This document shows positions 6,819 to 14,905 of a stretch of DNA of 64,000 nucleotides, in pieces (the first letter of the stretch is position 1; each line of letters starts with the position of its first letter). Source of the DNA: CAWHMS01 sp963830495 (lineage in GTDB: Bacteria > Actinomycetota > Actinomycetes > Propionibacteriales > Nocardioidaceae); NCBI GenBank assembly GCA_963830495.1, contig CAWHMS010000002.1, positions 1,364,001-1,428,000 of the forward strand, written 5' to 3'. Under the pieces are notes generated by a model. The model was not told the DNA's origin and searched no databases. It saw only the letters and a list, made by a program, of their open reading frames with translations. Position numbers and translations under genes: made by a program.

Positions 6819-8948
6819 TCACGCGCCCGACACGGTCACCGCGACTCCGCTGAAGGCGGCGTTTCCGGAGACCGAGTCGACCAGCTCCGTGTCCGTGAGG
6901 TCGTTGATCGACGGGCCGGATACGTCGGCCGCGTGGCTGAGGCGGCTGTCGGCGTACCGGTGTCCGTAGCCATGCGGCAGGCTGACGACGCCGGGCATCA
7001 TGTCGTCGGAGAGCGAGAGCTCGGCGTCCACCTGTCCGACACGTGACGCGACCTGCACGTTCTGACCGTCGCGCAGCGCTCGCACGGCCGCATCCTCGGG
7101 GTGCATCAACAACTGGTGTCGCGCTCGCCCCGTGGTCAGCACCGGGCTGTTGTGGAGCCACGAGTTGCAGTCTCGCTGGTGCCGTCGCCCGATCAACCGC
7201 AGCGTGGCGGCTTGCGGAGGGCTCGCGATGAGCTCCGACTCGACCCGCTCGAGCTCCTCCAGGATGAGCAGCGGTGCGAGGTCGATCCGCTTGTCCGACG
7301 AGAACAGGCGCTGCGGCAGGCATGGGCGAAGCGGCCCCAGATCGATGCCTGACGGCTGCTTCCTCAGCCGTCGCAGCGTCACGCCGCGTCGACTGGTGAG
7401 GAGGAGCAGACCGATCAGCCAGGTCGGTGACAGGCGGAGTCGGACCCACGTCGCCGCGCTCAATCGCTTCCGACGCAGCCGCGCTATCCGTACGGCCAGC
7501 TCGCGGAAGATCTCCCAGTCGTGCCTGGTGTCGCCGGCCCGGCTCAAGACCGCAGGGGTGAAGCGGGCGGTGTTGCGGACGGCAAGCAGGTGGAAGACGA
7601 GGTCGTAGTGGTCGCGCTCCAGGGCGCTGGTCGGCGGCAGGATGACGTCGGCCCGGCGGGTGGTCTCGTTGACGTAGAAGTCGACCGCCACCATGAAGTC
7701 GAGCTCGCCGAGTGCCCGGTCGAGGCGGGCGCCATCGGGGGTGGACAGCACGGGATTGCCCGCCACCGTGATGAGTCCTCGCACCTGCCCGTCGCCCGAT
7801 GTCAGCATCTCCTCGGTCATCGTGGCGACCGGCAGCTCGCCGCCGAACTCCGGCAGCCCGCGCACCCGGCTGTGCCAGCGGCCCAGATGACCGCGGCTCG
7901 CCAGTCCGCGACCCACGACGTCGATCGCGGGCGTGGTCAGCATAGTGCCGCCAGGTCGGTCGAGGTTTCCGGTGATGATGTTGAGTAGCTGGACGGCGTA
8001 CTGGCTGGCCGTGCCGAAGCGCTGGGTCGACACACCCACCCGACCGTAGGCGGCCGCGCCCTCACTCGTGGCGAAGTCGCGGGCCACCCGACGGATCGTC
8101 TCGGCGGACACCCCACTGGCTGCCTCGGCCGTCTCCGGGGTGAAGGGCTCGAGGGCTGTGCGTACGTCGGCCAGCCCGTTGACGTACCCCGCCACCTCGG
8201 CCAACCCGTCTTCGATGATCGTCCGCGCCATGGCCAGCAGCACCGCGGCGTCGGTGCCGGGGCGGATGAAGTGGTGCTCGTGCGCGCGCTTGGCCGTCTC
8301 GGTACGCCGCGGGTCGAAGACGACGAGTTTGCCACCGCGCCGATCGAGGTCGCGCAGTCGCTGGGGGAAGTCGGGCACCGTCATCAGGCTGCCGTTGGAC
8401 GCCATCGGGTTGGCGCCGAACATCAGCAGGTACTGCGTCCGGTCGATGTCAGGGATCGGCAGCAATAACTGATGCCCGTAGAGCAGCCAGGCCACCAGCT
8501 GGTGCGGCAGCTGGTCGACCGACGTGGCCGAGTAGCGGTTGCGCGTGCCCAGCAGCCGCTGCAGCGCCGTACCGTGCGTGAGCGCCCCGAGGCTGTGCAC
8601 GTTGGGGTTGCCGAGGTAGACGGCGAGCGCGTCGCGGCCGTGCTCGCGCTGCAGCGCGACGATCCGTTCGGCCGCGAAGTCGAGCGCCTCGTCCCAGCTG
8701 ATCTCCTGCCAGCCCTCCGCCGTACGTCGCACCGGGTGGCGGAGCCGATCGGGGTCGTCCTGGATGTCCATGAGCGCGAATGCCTTCGGGCAGACGTGTC
8801 CGCGCGACAGGGGGTCGGCTGAGTTGCCGCGCACGGAGACCACCCGGTTGTGCTCGACCTCCAGCGTCAGACCGCAGATCGCCTCACATAGATTGCACAC
8901 CCCGATCCGCGTGTCCACCTCAGCATCGTGGCAGAGTTTCCTCGCCAC
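6819..8948 (-). CDS. Molybdopterin oxidoreductase with [4Fe-4S] domain (formate dehydrogenase/BisC-like)
   Basis: The 709-residue protein has the N-terminal iron-sulfur motif of bis-MGD enzymes, with cysteines at residues 18, 21, 25 and 53. Molybdopterin oxidoreductase domains follow (for example LLMFGANPMASNG and FDPRRTETAKRA), and a C-terminal dinucleotide-binding domain (LLMHPEDAAVRALRDG). Around residues 140-146 the sequence reads SATSVDQ, with no cysteine or selenocysteine where many relatives place the Mo ligand. Aspartate or serine is a possible ligand here, which is an inference. There is no Tat signal, so it is probably cytoplasmic. It converges with the sulfite oxidase-like gene and has no subunit genes nearby. 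The substrate cannot be assigned. Confidence 0.85.
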   Translation of the reverse strand: MARKLCHDAEVDTRIGVCNLCEAICGLTLEVEHNRVVSVRGNSADPLSRGHVCPKAFALMDIQDDPDRLRHPVRRTAEGWQEISWDEALDFAAERIVALQREHGRDALAVYLGNPNVHSLGALTHGTALQRLLGTRNRYSATSVDQLPHQLVAWLLYGHQLLLPIPDIDRTQYLLMFGANPMASNGSLMTVPDFPQRLRDLDRRGGKLVVFDPRRTETAKRAHEHHFIRPGTDAAVLLAMARTIIEDGLAEVAGYVNGLADVRTALEPFTPETAEAASGVSAETIRRVARDFATSEGAAAYGRVGVSTQRFGTASQYAVQLLNIITGNLDRPGGTMLTTPAIDVVGRGLASRGHLGRWHSRVRGLPEFGGELPVATMTEEMLTSGDGQVRGLITVAGNPVLSTPDGARLDRALGELDFMVAVDFYVNETTRRADVILPPTSALERDHYDLVFHLLAVRNTARFTPAVLSRAGDTRHDWEIFRELAVRIARLRRKRLSAATWVRLRLSPTWLIGLLLLTSRRGVTLRRLRKQPSGIDLGPLRPCLPQRLFSSDKRIDLAPLLILEELERVESELIASPPQAATLRLIGRRHQRDCNSWLHNSPVLTTGRARHQLLMHPEDAAVRALRDGQNVQVASRVGQVDAELSLSDDMMPGVVSLPHGYGHRYADSRLSHAADVSGPSINDLTDTELVDSVSGNAAFSGVAVTVSGA

Positions 8949-8977
8949 CGTCCGGTGGCGGAGAGGAGCCCGCTGGC

Positions 8978-9943
8978 GTGCAGGTCTGGCATGACGTGGC
9001 CGACGTGGATCCCGACTTCGGACCCACGGTGGTCACCATCGGCAACTTCGACGGCGTGCACCTCGGGCACCGTCATGTGATCGAGCGTGCCCACGAGGTG
9101 GCCGCGGAGATCGGTGGCCTGCCGGTGGTGGCGGTGACCTTCGATCCGCACCCGATGACGGTGATCCGGCCGGACAAGGCACCCGCGTGGCTGGTGTCGA
9201 TGGAGGAGCGCCTCCGGCTGCTCGGCGACGCCGGTGCCGATGCCGCGCTCGTGCTCCGCTTCACGACCGAACTGGCCGACGTCGAGCCGGAGGACTTCGT
9301 CGAGCGAGTGCTGGTCGAGGGGCTCCGGGCGCGTGCTGTGGTGGTGGGGCAGAACTTTCGCTTCGGCAAGCGTGCCCGGGGCGACGTGCCGCTGCTGACC
9401 GAGGTGTGCGACCAGCACGAGGTGGCGGTCGTGGGGCTGCCTCTCGATGGGGCGCACGGAGAGACCTGGTCGTCGACGTACGTGCGAGCCCGGATCGTAG
9501 CGGGTGACGTGGCTGCTGCGGCGGAGGCACTGGGTCGCCCCTTCGCCGTGATAGGCACGGTGGTCAAGGGCGAGCAGCGCGGGCGAGAGCTGGGCTACCC
9601 GACCGCGAACGTGCCGGTTGTCTCCTCACGTCGCGCGGTGCCTGCCGACGGGGTGTACGCCGGCTGGCTGCGGCGCCGAGACGCCGACGATGCGCCGTGG
9701 TGGCCGGCCGCGATCTCCGTCGGCACCAACCCGACGTTCGACGGTCGCGAGCGGCGCGTCGAGTCCTACGTGCTCGACCGCGACGATCTCGAGCTGTACG
9801 GCGCCCTGGTGCAGGTCGCCTTCGTGGAGCGCATCCGCGGGATGGTCCGCTTCGACACGGTGGACGAGCTGGTCGGCCAGATGGCCGACGACGTCGAGCG
9901 CACCCGCGCCGTCCTGGCGGCTGCGGGGGAGCCGCGCGCATGA
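8978..9943 (+). CDS. ribF: Bifunctional riboflavin kinase/FAD synthetase
   Basis: RibF makes FMN from riboflavin and then FAD. The 321-residue protein has the N-terminal FAD synthetase (nucleotidyltransferase) domain with IGNFDGVHLGHRHVI and, from about residue 185, the riboflavin kinase domain with LGYPTANVP and VGTNPTF. I chose the GTG at 8978, preceded by GAGAGGAG at about 8961-8968; longer reading in this frame runs into the divergent oxidoreductase gene. The stop overlaps the ATG of the next gene by three bases. Confidence 0.96.
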   Translation: MQVWHDVADVDPDFGPTVVTIGNFDGVHLGHRHVIERAHEVAAEIGGLPVVAVTFDPHPMTVIRPDKAPAWLVSMEERLRLLGDAGADAALVLRFTTELADVEPEDFVERVLVEGLRARAVVVGQNFRFGKRARGDVPLLTEVCDQHEVAVVGLPLDGAHGETWSSTYVRARIVAGDVAAAAEALGRPFAVIGTVVKGEQRGRELGYPTANVPVVSSRRAVPADGVYAGWLRRRDADDAPWWPAAISVGTNPTFDGRERRVESYVLDRDDLELYGALVQVAFVERIRGMVRFDTVDELVGQMADDVERTRAVLAAAGEPRA

Positions 9944-10944
9944 CCGTCGATCCGCGTCAGGCGGCGATCAAAGAGTCCGAGCGCTGGTTCGAGGACCATG
10001 GGCTGCCGTACTTCGTGCACGGCAACACCGGCGAGGTGCGCGACGCCATGCGGCTGACCCGACTCATCCCCGTCGCGGCGACTGCCGTCGTTCTGGGAAT
10101 CGCCGCCGGGATCGTGTTCGGGTGGTGGCGCGACAACGTCTCCAGCGGTGTCGCCGTGGGATCCGTCGTGACCGGCGCCGTTGTCGTGCTCTACGCGCTG
10201 ACCGCGCTCAAGATGGGTTCGATCGCCCGCTGGGCGGTCGGGCAGACACTCGGCAGCCTGGGCTGGCTGTTCCCGCTCATCACCCGGGCTCTGCCGCTGC
10301 TGCTGCTCTTCATCACCTTCCTCTTCATCAACGCTGAGGTGTGGCAGGTGTCGAGCAGCCTCGAACGCGGCTGGCTGTGGCTGACGGTGCTGCTGTTCGC
10401 CACGGTGGCCATGGCGTTCCTGCTGGTGCGCCTCCCCGAGGAGGTGCGCGCCGTACGTGCCGATGCGCAGGGCGACCGGCTGTCCGAGCTGTGCGCGGGT
10501 ACGCCGGTCGAGACGCTCGCGGGCGAGCTGCAGGGCAACGCGCAGGCCGTCGAGCTCGGCCCCATCCCGCGCGCCAACCTGGTGCTCGTGTTGCTCTTCG
10601 CGCAGGCTCTGCAGGTGTGGCTGCTGTCGTTGGCCGTCTTCATGTTCTTCGTCGTCTTCGGCAACATCGCCATCAACGACGAGGTCATCGAGTCCTGGGT
10701 CGGCCCCGGGCACCCGACCAGCCTGCCGTCGCTGGACTGGCTGCCGATCAGCAACGAGCTCTTCCAGGTGTCGACCTTTCTCGCGGCCTTCTCCGGGCTC
10801 TACTTCACTGTGTACGCCGTAACCGACCAGACCTATCGCGAGCAGTTCTTCACCTCGATCAGCCGTGAGCTCGAGCGGGCGGTCGGGGTCGCCACCGTCT
10901 ACCGCACCCTCATCGCACGCCCCGAGGGCGAAACTGGACGCTGA
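9940..10944 (+). CDS. Multi-pass membrane protein of unknown function
   Basis: The 334-residue product starts with a soluble stretch of about 45 residues. It then has hydrophobic segments at roughly 47-67, 75-92, 105-130, 145-165, 220-245 and 275-300, so it is an integral membrane protein with about six spans. No catalytic motif stands out and I do not recognise a named family. The start overlaps the ribF stop (ATGA), so it is probably co-translated with ribF. Its 3' end overlaps the convergent alkB gene by 35 bases. Confidence 0.75.
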   Translation: MTVDPRQAAIKESERWFEDHGLPYFVHGNTGEVRDAMRLTRLIPVAATAVVLGIAAGIVFGWWRDNVSSGVAVGSVVTGAVVVLYALTALKMGSIARWAVGQTLGSLGWLFPLITRALPLLLLFITFLFINAEVWQVSSSLERGWLWLTVLLFATVAMAFLLVRLPEEVRAVRADAQGDRLSELCAGTPVETLAGELQGNAQAVELGPIPRANLVLVLLFAQALQVWLLSLAVFMFFVVFGNIAINDEVIESWVGPGHPTSLPSLDWLPISNELFQVSTFLAAFSGLYFTVYAVTDQTYREQFFTSISRELERAVGVATVYRTLIARPEGETGR

Positions 10945-11536
10945 TGCGCGGGCCGACCGGGCGGACCGTCTTCAGGATGGCGTGCTCCCAGGTGCGCTGG
11001 CAGGAGCCGCCCATGACGATCAGATCACCGTGCCCAAGGGCGAAGCCCAGGCTCGCGCCGCCACCGCGTGGCCGGAGCGCCAGCCGACGAGCCTCACCGA
11101 ACGACACGATCGCGACCATGGTGTCCTCGCGCTGACCACGACCGATCGTGTCGCCATGCCAGGCGACACTGTCGCGACCGTCTCGGTAATAGCACAGCCC
11201 AGCAGTGACGAACGGCTCACCGAGCTCGGCCGCGTAGTGCGTGGTGAGCTCGTCCCGCGCCGAGGCTAGTGTCGGATCCGGCAGCGGGTCGTGCTCGTCG
11301 TAGAAGCTCAGCAGCCGGGGCACGTCGACGACCCGCTCGTACATCTGCCGGCGCTCGGCATGCCAGGGCACCTCGCGGGCCAGCCGCACGAAGATCTCGT
11401 CAGCCCCGTGCACCCAACCGGGCAACACGTCGACCCACGCGCCGCGGCTCAGCGGCGTACGACGCACGTCGTGAAGCGACCCCAAACCATCGAGGGCCGC
11501 CGCGTCGAGAAGCGAAGCCTGGAACCGAAGGGTCAT
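10910..11536 (-). CDS. alkB: AlkB-like Fe(II)/2-oxoglutarate-dependent dioxygenase
   Basis: AlkB enzymes repair alkylated DNA or RNA bases by oxidative demethylation. The 208-residue protein has the iron-binding set H127-x-D129 (WHGDT) and H185 (TWEHAILK), plus the 2-oxoglutarate-binding arginine region GPRISVQFR (R197, R203). I chose the ATG at 11536 rather than a longer start at 11563. A -10-like TATGGT ends six bases before this ATG, which suggests a leaderless mRNA, and a LexA box covers the longer start. The gene is therefore probably part of the SOS response. It overlaps the convergent membrane-protein gene by 35 bases. Confidence 0.9.
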   Translation of the reverse strand: MTLRFQASLLDAAALDGLGSLHDVRRTPLSRGAWVDVLPGWVHGADEIFVRLAREVPWHAERRQMYERVVDVPRLLSFYDEHDPLPDPTLASARDELTTHYAAELGEPFVTAGLCYYRDGRDSVAWHGDTIGRGQREDTMVAIVSFGEARRLALRPRGGGASLGFALGHGDLIVMGGSCQRTWEHAILKTVRPVGPRISVQFRPRGVR

Positions 11537-11555
11537 GACGCGACCATACCTGAAA

Positions 11556-11571
11556 TCGAACACCTGTTCTA
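11556..11571 (-). promoter_or_regulatory. LexA (SOS) box upstream of alkB
   Basis: On the minus strand the site reads TAGAACAGGTGTTCGA. The actinobacterial SOS box consensus is TCGAAC-N4-GTTCGA, so there is one mismatch, in the left half. It lies 20 bases upstream of the alkB ATG and just upstream of the likely -10 hexamer, a good position for repression. A second box with the same deviation precedes the HNH gene at 29694. Confidence 0.75.
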
Positions 11572-11713
11572 GTTCGCCTCTCCGCTAGTGGCAAGACTCC
11601 AGGGAGACCGGAATTTCGGCATTTGCCTGACGCACCTACCCAGTCCAGGCAGAGTGTCCCGGGCGGCGATTCAGTCAGGCCGTCGATCCACATTCCACAC
11701 GGGGAGAACGATC

Positions 11714-12049
11714 ATGTTCAGGAAGTTCATCGCGGCCGCAGCGGTCGCTATTGCCATGCTTGCCGGGAGTGTCACGTTTGCCCCGACCGCTTCGGCCGAC
11801 ACCGAGGGGTGCGTGACCAGAGCAGAGTTCCGCAGTGTGCGGAACGGCTGGAGCGCCGACCGGGTGCATCGGGTGTTCGACACAAACGGCAGGCAGACCT
11901 ACTTCTACGGCGGGGGCCCTTACAGCAACCCATCGCAGGGCCGGGACTACCGGGCGTGCGTCCAGCCCCGGTACAGCTTGGTATCGGTGGACTACGAGAA
12001 GCGACGTGGCGTGTGGCGGGTCACCGGCAAGTTCGCCTATTGGGCCTGA
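11714..12049 (+). CDS. Small secreted protein with one likely disulfide
   Basis: The 111-residue precursor has a clear Sec signal peptide: MFRKF, a hydrophobic core to about residue 22, then a probable cleavage after ASA at residue 29. The mature part is about 82 residues with two cysteines (CVTRAEF and YRACVQP) that probably form a disulfide, and an aromatic C-terminus. The pattern TRAEFxxVRNGWS...VHRVFDT resembles the BLIP/SmpA-OmlA-like folds seen in small actinobacterial exported proteins. That resemblance is weak and no target is known. GGGGAGA precedes the ATG. Confidence 0.75.
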   Translation: MFRKFIAAAAVAIAMLAGSVTFAPTASADTEGCVTRAEFRSVRNGWSADRVHRVFDTNGRQTYFYGGGPYSNPSQGRDYRACVQPRYSLVSVDYEKRRGVWRVTGKFAYWA

Positions 12050-12591
12050 CCCGAATCGGGACGGCTCACGGACGCGCCGCTGGGATGACGGGAACGCGCG
12101 GGCGCCGCCCATGGGATCCAGCCAGGCACCGCCGCTCGGTAACCGTCGTAGGCCGCGCCGAACTGACGCCTCAAGGCGGGCTCCTCGTAGTACCGCGCGA
12201 ACAACCACATCACCAGCCACAGCACGACCGCGTAAGCCACCAACACCGGTCTCCAGAGCAGTGCCGCCTGGCCGAGCACGGCGACTGTGACGGCGACGTA
12301 CATCGGGTTGCGCACGTAGCCGTAGAGCCCGCCGACCACCAGCTGTTCGGTCGGCACCGGGGGAGCGGGCGAGCCTCGCCCCTCGATCACGAACCGCACG
12401 AACTCCGCGGCCAGCCCGACGACCGCCACGAGCAGCGCTCCCGCGCCTACGACCTGGATCGGCCAGGCGTACGGCGGCGCATCGCCCGGCACCCAGCCGG
12501 TGAGCAGCCACGGCAGCACCCCGACCACGACTCCTGGCGCCGCAACGAAGTGGACCAGGCTCGCTGTCGCCGCCCTCAACCCCGTGGTCAC
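12037..12591 (-). CDS. Isoprenylcysteine methyltransferase-like (ICMT/PEMT) membrane protein
   Basis: The 184-residue product has about four hydrophobic spans. It shows the C-terminal signature of the ICMT/phospholipid methyltransferase family: LYGYVRNPMYVAV, then YYEEPALRRQFGAAYDGY and VPGWIPW. Such enzymes methylate isoprenylated cysteine or lipids, but the substrate of bacterial members is generally unknown. The GTG start overlaps the stop of the upstream gene (GTGA), indicating translational coupling. The 3' end overlaps the secreted-protein gene by 13 bases. Together with its upstream partner it is probably controlled by the divergent TetR regulator. Confidence 0.8.
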   Translation of the reverse strand: MTTGLRAATASLVHFVAAPGVVVGVLPWLLTGWVPGDAPPYAWPIQVVGAGALLVAVVGLAAEFVRFVIEGRGSPAPPVPTEQLVVGGLYGYVRNPMYVAVTVAVLGQAALLWRPVLVAYAVVLWLVMWLFARYYEEPALRRQFGAAYDGYRAAVPGWIPWAAPARSRHPSGASVSRPDSGQAQ

Positions 12592-13151
12592 CGGTCCCTC
12601 CCGGAGAGCGCGGCCCCGGCAGCGTCGCGCTCGGCCAGTTGCTTGAGCGTGAGCAGTTGCTTGCGCATCATGACCAGGTCGCCCCATGCCAGCGCGGACA
12701 TCCGCACCCGGTCGAGCCGGCCACCGGTCGCGATGGCCATGTGAACGAGCAGTCTTGACCGTCCGTCGCCTGTGTCTCGGACGGAGTAGGTGAGCACGAT
12801 CGGGCCGCCGAAGATTCGATCGGATGAACGCGAGCTCACCACGGTAACGAAGGAGTCGTCGAGCAGCTCGACGATGCGGCCGATGAGGAATCGGTCGCCG
12901 ACCTCGAGCTGATCGGCATAGGGCGTCAGGGTTCGCGGGCTGCGCCGGCCGAGGTTGTCGATCCAGTCGTAGCTGTAGGGAGCGACAGAGAGCTGGCATA
13001 TCCACCGGAACACCGTGCGTGTGTCGGCCTCGACGTCGAGAGCCCGCACCAGCAACTCGGATGGACGGGTGATGTGGTGAGCCGCCGGATGAGCCTCCGC
13101 CTGCTCAGCGGCTATCGTTCCCCAGAAGCGGGATCTGTCATGGATGCACAT
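12588..13151 (-). CDS. SRPBCC-like protein of unknown function
   Basis: The 187-residue soluble protein shows the general pattern of the START/SRPBCC (polyketide cyclase-like) fold. It has PSELLVRALDVEADTRTVFRWI near the N-terminus, aromatic-rich PYSYDWIDNLGR, alternating strands and a long C-terminal helix. I assign the fold from pattern only. The start at 13151 lies just beyond the TetR operator, and the gene is divergent from tetR. It overlaps the ICMT-like gene by four bases, so the two form an operon. Confidence 0.65.
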   Translation of the reverse strand: MCIHDRSRFWGTIAAEQAEAHPAAHHITRPSELLVRALDVEADTRTVFRWICQLSVAPYSYDWIDNLGRRSPRTLTPYADQLEVGDRFLIGRIVELLDDSFVTVVSSRSSDRIFGGPIVLTYSVRDTGDGRSRLLVHMAIATGGRLDRVRMSALAWGDLVMMRKQLLTLKQLAERDAAGAALSGRDR

Positions 13152-13165
13152 GTTTGCCTCCCGTA

Positions 13166-13206
13166 CATACGCCACCGTACGGAACGACCATACGCTACAG
13201 TACGGA
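13166..13206 (+). promoter_or_regulatory. Tandem operator repeats in the TetR divergent promoter
   Basis: Two 18-base direct repeats lie at 13166-13183 (CATACGCCACCGTACGGA) and 13189-13206 (CATACGCTACAGTACGGA), matching at 16 of 18 positions and offset by 23 bases, about two helical turns. Each contains partial GTAC dyad symmetry. They fill the 58-base gap between tetR and the SRPBCC-like gene and end beside the tetR start, so they are the likely operators for both directions. Confidence 0.6.
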
Positions 13207-13209
13207 GTC

Positions 13210-13770
13210 ATGTCCACGCTTACCCGCGACGACTGGGCCGCGGCGGCACTCGAGGCGATCGCGAACGGCGGCGTCGCGGCAGTCGCTGTGGAGCCGCTGG
13301 CTGCCAGCCTCGGCGCTACCAAAGGCAGCTTCTACTGGCACTTCGGTGCGCGCCGCGACCTGGTCGAGGCGGCTCTCAACCTGTGGGAGCTGCGCAGCAC
13401 GACCGAGGTGATCGAGGCGGTCGAAGCGTCTGGGGGCACTGCCCAGGAGCGCTTCCGGCTGCTCTTCTCGCGGGTGTTCGCGCCACGCAGCCTCACCGGG
13501 GTGGACGTTCGCCTGCTCAGTCACGCTGACGAAGAACCGGTCAAAGAGGTGCTCGACCGCGTCACCCGGCGCCGGATCGAGTACGTCGCCACGCTGCTTC
13601 GCCAGGCCGGGCATCCAGCGCGTCAGGCACGTCGTCGGGCGGTGTTCGCCTACAGCGCGTTCCTCGGCAACCTCCAGCTGCTGCAGGCGGACGAGGAGCT
13701 CGTCAGGTCTTCGGTGGGCTCGCTCGACGCGTACGCCGACCACCTGGTCGAGGTGCTGCTTGCCCGCTGA
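13210..13770 (+). CDS. TetR/AcrR-family transcriptional regulator
   Basis: The 186-residue protein has an N-terminal helix-turn-helix ending in LAASLGATKGSFYWHFGARRDLV (about residues 30-52), the hallmark of TetR repressors. A helical ligand-binding domain follows. The ATG at 13210 abuts an operator repeat, and a TACAGT hexamer lies close upstream, so the mRNA has little or no leader. It probably represses itself and the divergent SRPBCC/ICMT-like pair. The ligand is unknown. Confidence 0.9.
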   Translation: MSTLTRDDWAAAALEAIANGGVAAVAVEPLAASLGATKGSFYWHFGARRDLVEAALNLWELRSTTEVIEAVEASGGTAQERFRLLFSRVFAPRSLTGVDVRLLSHADEEPVKEVLDRVTRRRIEYVATLLRQAGHPARQARRRAVFAYSAFLGNLQLLQADEELVRSSVGSLDAYADHLVEVLLAR

Positions 13771-13850
13771 GCGAGCTTGGCTTCGGTCGCGACCGTGGTG
13801 TCCGCGCTAGGTTGGTAGCCAGAGGGCAGCCGATGCCGAGGAGGCGACTC

Positions 13851-14165
13851 ATGGACGACAAGCGGGCCGACGGGCCGGCCGATAGCGGCAGGCACCGTCG
13901 CGAGGCGGAGACCACGGAGCAGGAGTGGGAGGCCGACCGCGCCCACGAGCACCACGACCCGGTGGATGCCGGCGACACCACGGGTGAGAAGTGGGAGGCC
14001 GAGGGACACCGCGACGCCGTCCCGGAGGTCGACGACGAGACCACAGCCGGCCGCTGGGAGGCTGAGGGCCACATGGAGCACAAGCCCGGTACGACGGTCG
14101 AGGGCGAGGAGACGACGACCGAGCACTGGGAGGCCGAGGGGCACACCGGTCGCACCGACTCCTGA
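13851..14165 (+). CDS. Small acidic protein with four WEAEGH-type repeats
   Basis: The 104-residue, highly charged protein has four copies of a short motif: WEADRAHEH, WEAEGHRD, WEAEGHME and WEAEGHTG, with tryptophans at residues 26, 48, 69 and 93. The linkers are rich in Asp, Glu, Thr and His. There is no signal peptide, membrane span or known domain. GAGGAGG about six bases before the ATG at 13851 supports this start. The protein looks disordered; the repeats could bind a partner or metal through His/Glu, but nothing here proves a role. Confidence 0.7.
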   Translation: MDDKRADGPADSGRHRREAETTEQEWEADRAHEHHDPVDAGDTTGEKWEAEGHRDAVPEVDDETTAGRWEAEGHMEHKPGTTVEGEETTTEHWEAEGHTGRTDS

Positions 14166-14310
14166 CCGGCGGCCGCGGCGCCGGCTTCGATTTCGAGTCG
14201 GCAGTGGCCCGCTGTTACCCTGTGAGCTGCCGTGAAACGGCCGCGGATCCACAGTGCCCGGGTGAACAGGCCCCGGCGCGCCGCGCAGCAAGCCCCCGAG
14301 AGGAGATCGC

Positions 14311-14580
14311 GTGTCACTTGACGCTGCGACCAAGAAGCAGATCATCGACGAGTACGCCACCGGCGACGGTGACACCGGGTCCCCCGAGGTGCAGGTCGCA
14401 CTCCTGACCAAGCGCATCGCGGACCTGACCGGTCACCTCAAGGAGCACAAGCACGACCACCACAGTCGTCGTGGCCTGTTGCTGCTGGTGGGTCAGCGCC
14501 GTCGGCTGCTCAACTACCTGCAAGACACCGACATTGCGCGCTACCGCAGTCTGATCGAACGACTCGGGCTGCGTCGCTAG
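14311..14580 (+). CDS. rpsO: 30S ribosomal protein S15
   Basis: S15 binds 16S rRNA early in assembly of the 30S platform. The 89-residue product matches the whole family length, with TGSPEVQVALLTKRIADLTGHLK and HHSRRGLLLLVGQRRRLLNYL. The start is GTG at 14311, preceded by GAGAGGAG. It is followed by a hairpin and then pnp, the usual order; in enterobacteria and Streptomyces these two genes are co-transcribed. Confidence 0.98.
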   Translation: MSLDAATKKQIIDEYATGDGDTGSPEVQVALLTKRIADLTGHLKEHKHDHHSRRGLLLLVGQRRRLLNYLQDTDIARYRSLIERLGLRR

Positions 14581-14586
14581 TCTCTT

Positions 14587-14620
14587 CAGGAGCGGTTTCC
14601 CGTGAGGGTGGCCGCTCCTG
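14587..14620 (+). terminator. Hairpin after rpsO
   Basis: CAGGAGCGG at 14587-14595 pairs perfectly with CCGCTCCTG at 14612-14620, and the loop can form an inner CCC/GGG pair. It begins seven bases after the rpsO stop. Without a U-run it may be a partial terminator or an RNase III-type processing site between rpsO and pnp. Confidence 0.7.
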
Positions 14621-14753
14621 CCACATCTCGGGCGATGCGGCGTGACCGCCGCTCCCGCTCACCGTGACAACTGAACAGTGAATAGACACCACACCGGCGT
14701 CCCACGAGGGGGCGCCGACCATCAGTGACGTCATGCGCTGACGCGCAATCGCT

Positions 14754-14890
14754 GAGGACGCCGGTCCTCGGTAGTGGCCTCCGGGACCACGAGCTGCCGT
14801 GCAGCTCGGCCCCGAACGCCTCGATCGAAGACCGGCCTCGGCATCAACAAGCCGCCAGTGGTCTGGCGCTCGACGCGTGACGTCACGCGT
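14754..14890 (+). promoter_or_regulatory. Structured pnp leader with three hairpins and an 18-bp palindrome
   Basis: The gap between rpsO and pnp is about 325 bases and holds no gene. It contains three consecutive hairpins: GAGGAC 14754-14759/GTCCTC 14764-14769, GTGG 14774-14777/CCAC 14787-14790, and CGAGCTGC 14790-14797/GCAGCTCG 14801-14808. A perfect palindrome, ACGCGTGACGTCACGCGT, follows at 14873-14890 right before the ribosome-binding site GAAAGGA. Polynucleotide phosphorylase represses its own mRNA through leader hairpins in other bacteria, so this is a likely autoregulatory region. Confidence 0.55.
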
Positions 14891-14905
14891 AGAGAAAGGA
14901 CTCCC

